Source of the DNA: Paenibacillus pasadenensis
Lineage (GTDB): Bacteria > Bacillota > Bacilli > Paenibacillales > Paenibacillaceae
Reading direction: 5' to 3'
DNA: 64,000 nt
Assembly: GCF_023715725.1 (NCBI RefSeq)
Contig: NZ_JAMBOT010000004.1
Span: forward strand, 372,001-436,000
The notes beneath the pieces are model-generated. The model searched no databases. It was not told where the DNA came from and worked only from the letters and a program-made list of their open reading frames with translations. The first letter of the stretch is position 1. Each line of letters begins with the position of its first letter. The translations under genes were made by a program, and so were the position numbers. Of the stretch, positions 62,563 through 64,000 are shown one piece after another.

Positions 62563-63204
62563 ATGCAGCTCAAATACCAATCCTTAAAGGATCATGTGTA
62601 TGAATATATCGCTCAGCGCATTCAGACAGGAAGCCTCCAGCCAGGCTCCAAAATTAACGAGGCCGAAATTTGCAAACAGCTGGATATCAGCCGGACGCCG
62701 ACGCGCGAAGCCTTATTTCAGTTGTCCTCCGACAATCTGCTGGACTACTTGCCGAGACGCGGCTTCACCGTCAAAGCTTTTGACCGGAAGAAAAAAGAGG
62801 ATTACTCCCTGCTAATCGGCACGCTCGATGCGCTGGCCGCAACGCTCGCCTGCGACCGGATGCAGGAGCGCGATGTAAAACAATTGGAGCGTCTCGCCGA
62901 TACGATTGCGGATGACATCTCGTCGTACGAGTTCAACGATTACTATGTGCATCAAGCCGAGTTTCACAACTGCTATCTGAACAAATGCGGCAACACGCCG
63001 TTGATTGATACGCTGAATTCGGTCAAAAACGGCTTTATGCGCCAAAGCTACGCCAGCGAGGACAAGGATAGGCTCGCCTCCCTGCTCAAGCAGGTCAACG
63101 CCGAGCACCGCTTGATCGCGGAGCTGTTCCGGGAGCGGGACAAAGAGCGTCTGGAACAGGCGATCCGGCACCACTGGCGCATTATCGACTTTGATATGAT
63201 CTGA
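62563..63204 (+). CDS. GntR-family (FCD-type) transcriptional regulator
   Basis: 213 residues, ATG behind GGAAAAGGAGTCTTGGC. N-terminal winged helix: LKDHVYEYIAQRIQTGSLQP, INEAEICKQLDISRTPTREA, LPRRGFTVK. C-terminal all-helical FCD domain with HQAEFHNCYL and a late HH pair, likely metal-binding. Divergent from rocD-rocF. The GTATAC palindromes before rocD, its own gene and the ABC operon are probable targets. Ligand unknown; an arginine-pathway metabolite is likely. Confidence 0.88.
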   Translation: MQLKYQSLKDHVYEYIAQRIQTGSLQPGSKINEAEICKQLDISRTPTREALFQLSSDNLLDYLPRRGFTVKAFDRKKKEDYSLLIGTLDALAATLACDRMQERDVKQLERLADTIADDISSYEFNDYYVHQAEFHNCYLNKCGNTPLIDTLNSVKNGFMRQSYASEDKDRLASLLKQVNAEHRLIAELFRERDKERLEQAIRHHWRIIDFDMI

Positions 63205-63270
63205 ACTTATTCCCGCAGCCCGGCGCTTCGTTAAGCGCTGAGAGCTGCTTTTATTTTGTCTGTGGGTCAG

Positions 63271-63822
63271 CTTAAGGGCGTCTGACGACCTTAAGACCAG
63301 CCGTTCGCGCGGTTTTCCGCTCCTTAAGGTCGTTTGACGCCCTTAAGACCAGCCGTTCGCGCCGTTTCCCGCTCCTTAAGGTCGTTTGACGACCTTAAGA
63401 CCAGCCGTTCACGCCGTTTCCCGCTCCTTAAGGTCGTTTGACGACCTTAAGACCAGCCGTTCGCGCGGTTTTCCGCTCCTTAAGGTCGTTTGACGACCTT
63501 AAGACCAGCCGTTCGCGCCGTTTCCCGCTCCTTAAGGTCGTTTGACGACCTTAAAACCAGCCGTTCGCGCCGTTTCCCGCTCCTTAAGGTCGTTTTGACG
63601 ACCTTAAGACCAGCCGTTCGCGCGGTTTTCCGCTCCTTAAGGTCGTCTGACGACCTTAAGACCAGCCGTTCGCGCCGTTTCCCGCTCCTTAAGGGCGTTT
63701 GACGACCTTAAGACCAGCAGTTCGCGCCGTTTCCCGCTCCTTAAGGTCGTTTGACGACCTTAAGACCAGCCGTTCGCGCCGTTTCCCGCTCCTTAAGGTC
63801 GTTTGACGACCTTAAGACCAGC
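63271..63822. repeat. Tandem array of eleven 52-bp palindromic repeats
   Basis: Unit of 52 bp (one unit 53 bp, an extra T near 63595). Each contains CTTAAGGTCGT-TTG-ACGACCTTAAG, an 11-bp stem, followed by a ~27-bp spacer such as ACCAGCCGTTCGCGCCGTTT. Starts at 63271, 63323, 63375, 63427, 63479, 63531, 63583, 63636, 63688, 63740 and 63792 (last copy truncated). Variants are few (GGGCG for GGTCG, GCGGTTTTC for GCCGTTTCC). Frames crossing it are artefacts. Confidence 0.9.
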
Positions 63823-63840
63823 TATTTGAGCGGGATTCCC

Positions 63841-63873
63841 AAAATAAAAAGCTCCAGCGAATACTCGCGGAGC
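63841..63873 (-). terminator. Terminator of a minus-strand gene at the right edge
   Basis: On the minus strand GCTCCGCG...CGCTGGAGC followed by TTTTTATTTT, pointing away from the right edge. It implies a minus-strand gene ending between here and the edge. Confidence 0.65.
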
Positions 63874-63932
63874 CTGATACCTGTAAGATATGCTTTAAAA
63901 GCAATCGGCGCGCCAGCCTCCAGCGCAGCAAA

Positions 63933-64000
63933 TTACTTTTTCAAGTAGGCTTCAAGGCAGCACATACAGCAATATCGTGAAAAAATGCGCCACCGAGCCG
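63933..64000 (-). CDS. Possible C-terminus of a gene running off the right edge
   Basis: The last ~21 codons of a minus-strand frame ending CCMCCLEAYLKK and a TAA, 60 bp before the terminator at 63841-63873. The terminator supports a gene here, but two other frames also stop nearby, so the frame is uncertain. Confidence 0.25.
   Translation of the reverse strand, partial: ARWRIFSRYCCMCCLEAYLKK

Noticed and set aside
63271-63822. CRISPR array
   Set aside because: Units are identical end to end with no unique spacers and no cas genes nearby.
63490-63948. Short frames with repeated DDLKTSRSRRFPLLK-like peptides
   Set aside because: Pure translation of the 52-bp repeat array; 52 is not a multiple of three and no ribosome binding site is present.

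Overview
The window looks like chromosomal DNA of a Gram-positive, endospore-forming Firmicute of the Paenibacillus type. Reasons: strong AGGAGG-type ribosome binding sites with frequent TTG/GTG starts; an rsbV-rsbW-sigB module; a Firmicute-type rocD/rocF pair; a perfect Bacillus-type cre box; and large secreted YD/RHS proteins. No rRNA or tRNA gene was recognised. Most of the window is GC-rich, but about 25.5-57 kb is clearly AT-richer and reads as an accessory island.

Left part (1-25 kb): galK-galE-galT (galT cut by the edge) with a divergent AraC regulator; two small Cys-rich genes behind a duplicated leader; asparaginase II; a YtxH gene pair; an FAD oxidoreductase; an MFS remnant. A general-stress neighbourhood follows (YflT protein, small membrane protein, rsbV-rsbW-sigB, CorA-like protein, response-regulator/PP2C phosphatase, DUF948 and DUF1328 proteins), with several GTTT-N13-GGGT promoters suggesting a sigma-B regulon around its own regulator. 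A secreted arabinofuranosidase-like enzyme with two LamG domains sits behind a cre box. Then come NAD(P)HX repair, a class 3 lipase, an XRE regulator, an ArsR-SRPBCC-HEAT operon with an apparently leaderless start, and a haloalkane-dehalogenase-like hydrolase.

Island (25.5-57 kb): two minus-strand operons start from near-identical promoters (about 53.9 kb and 43.2 kb). Each has a TTGT(A/G)G-N17-TAGTAT core and a Spo0A-box-like sequence at the same upstream distance. Each encodes several secreted satellite proteins made of 3-4 copies of one beta-rich binding domain (CBM-like, PA14, F5/8C discoidin, GBS-Bsp-like, NBR1-type Ig) plus one ~40-residue YD hairpin, then a giant secreted RHS protein, then small immunity-like genes. 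The RHS proteins share a ~2.6 kb nearly identical core but carry unrelated C-terminal tips: one with a PD-(D/E)XK nuclease-like motif, one unrecognised. An IS5/IS427-type element with a TAA duplication sits in another satellite gene. I infer a polymorphic-toxin/surface system in which satellites may join the RHS shell through the shared YD hairpin; this is the most interesting signal in the window.

Right part (57-64 kb): a polar amino acid ABC transporter, arginase and ornithine aminotransferase, and a divergent GntR/FCD regulator. GTATAC palindromes in front of both transcription units suggest an arginine uptake/catabolism regulon. The window ends with eleven copies of a 52-bp palindromic repeat and the edge of another minus-strand gene.
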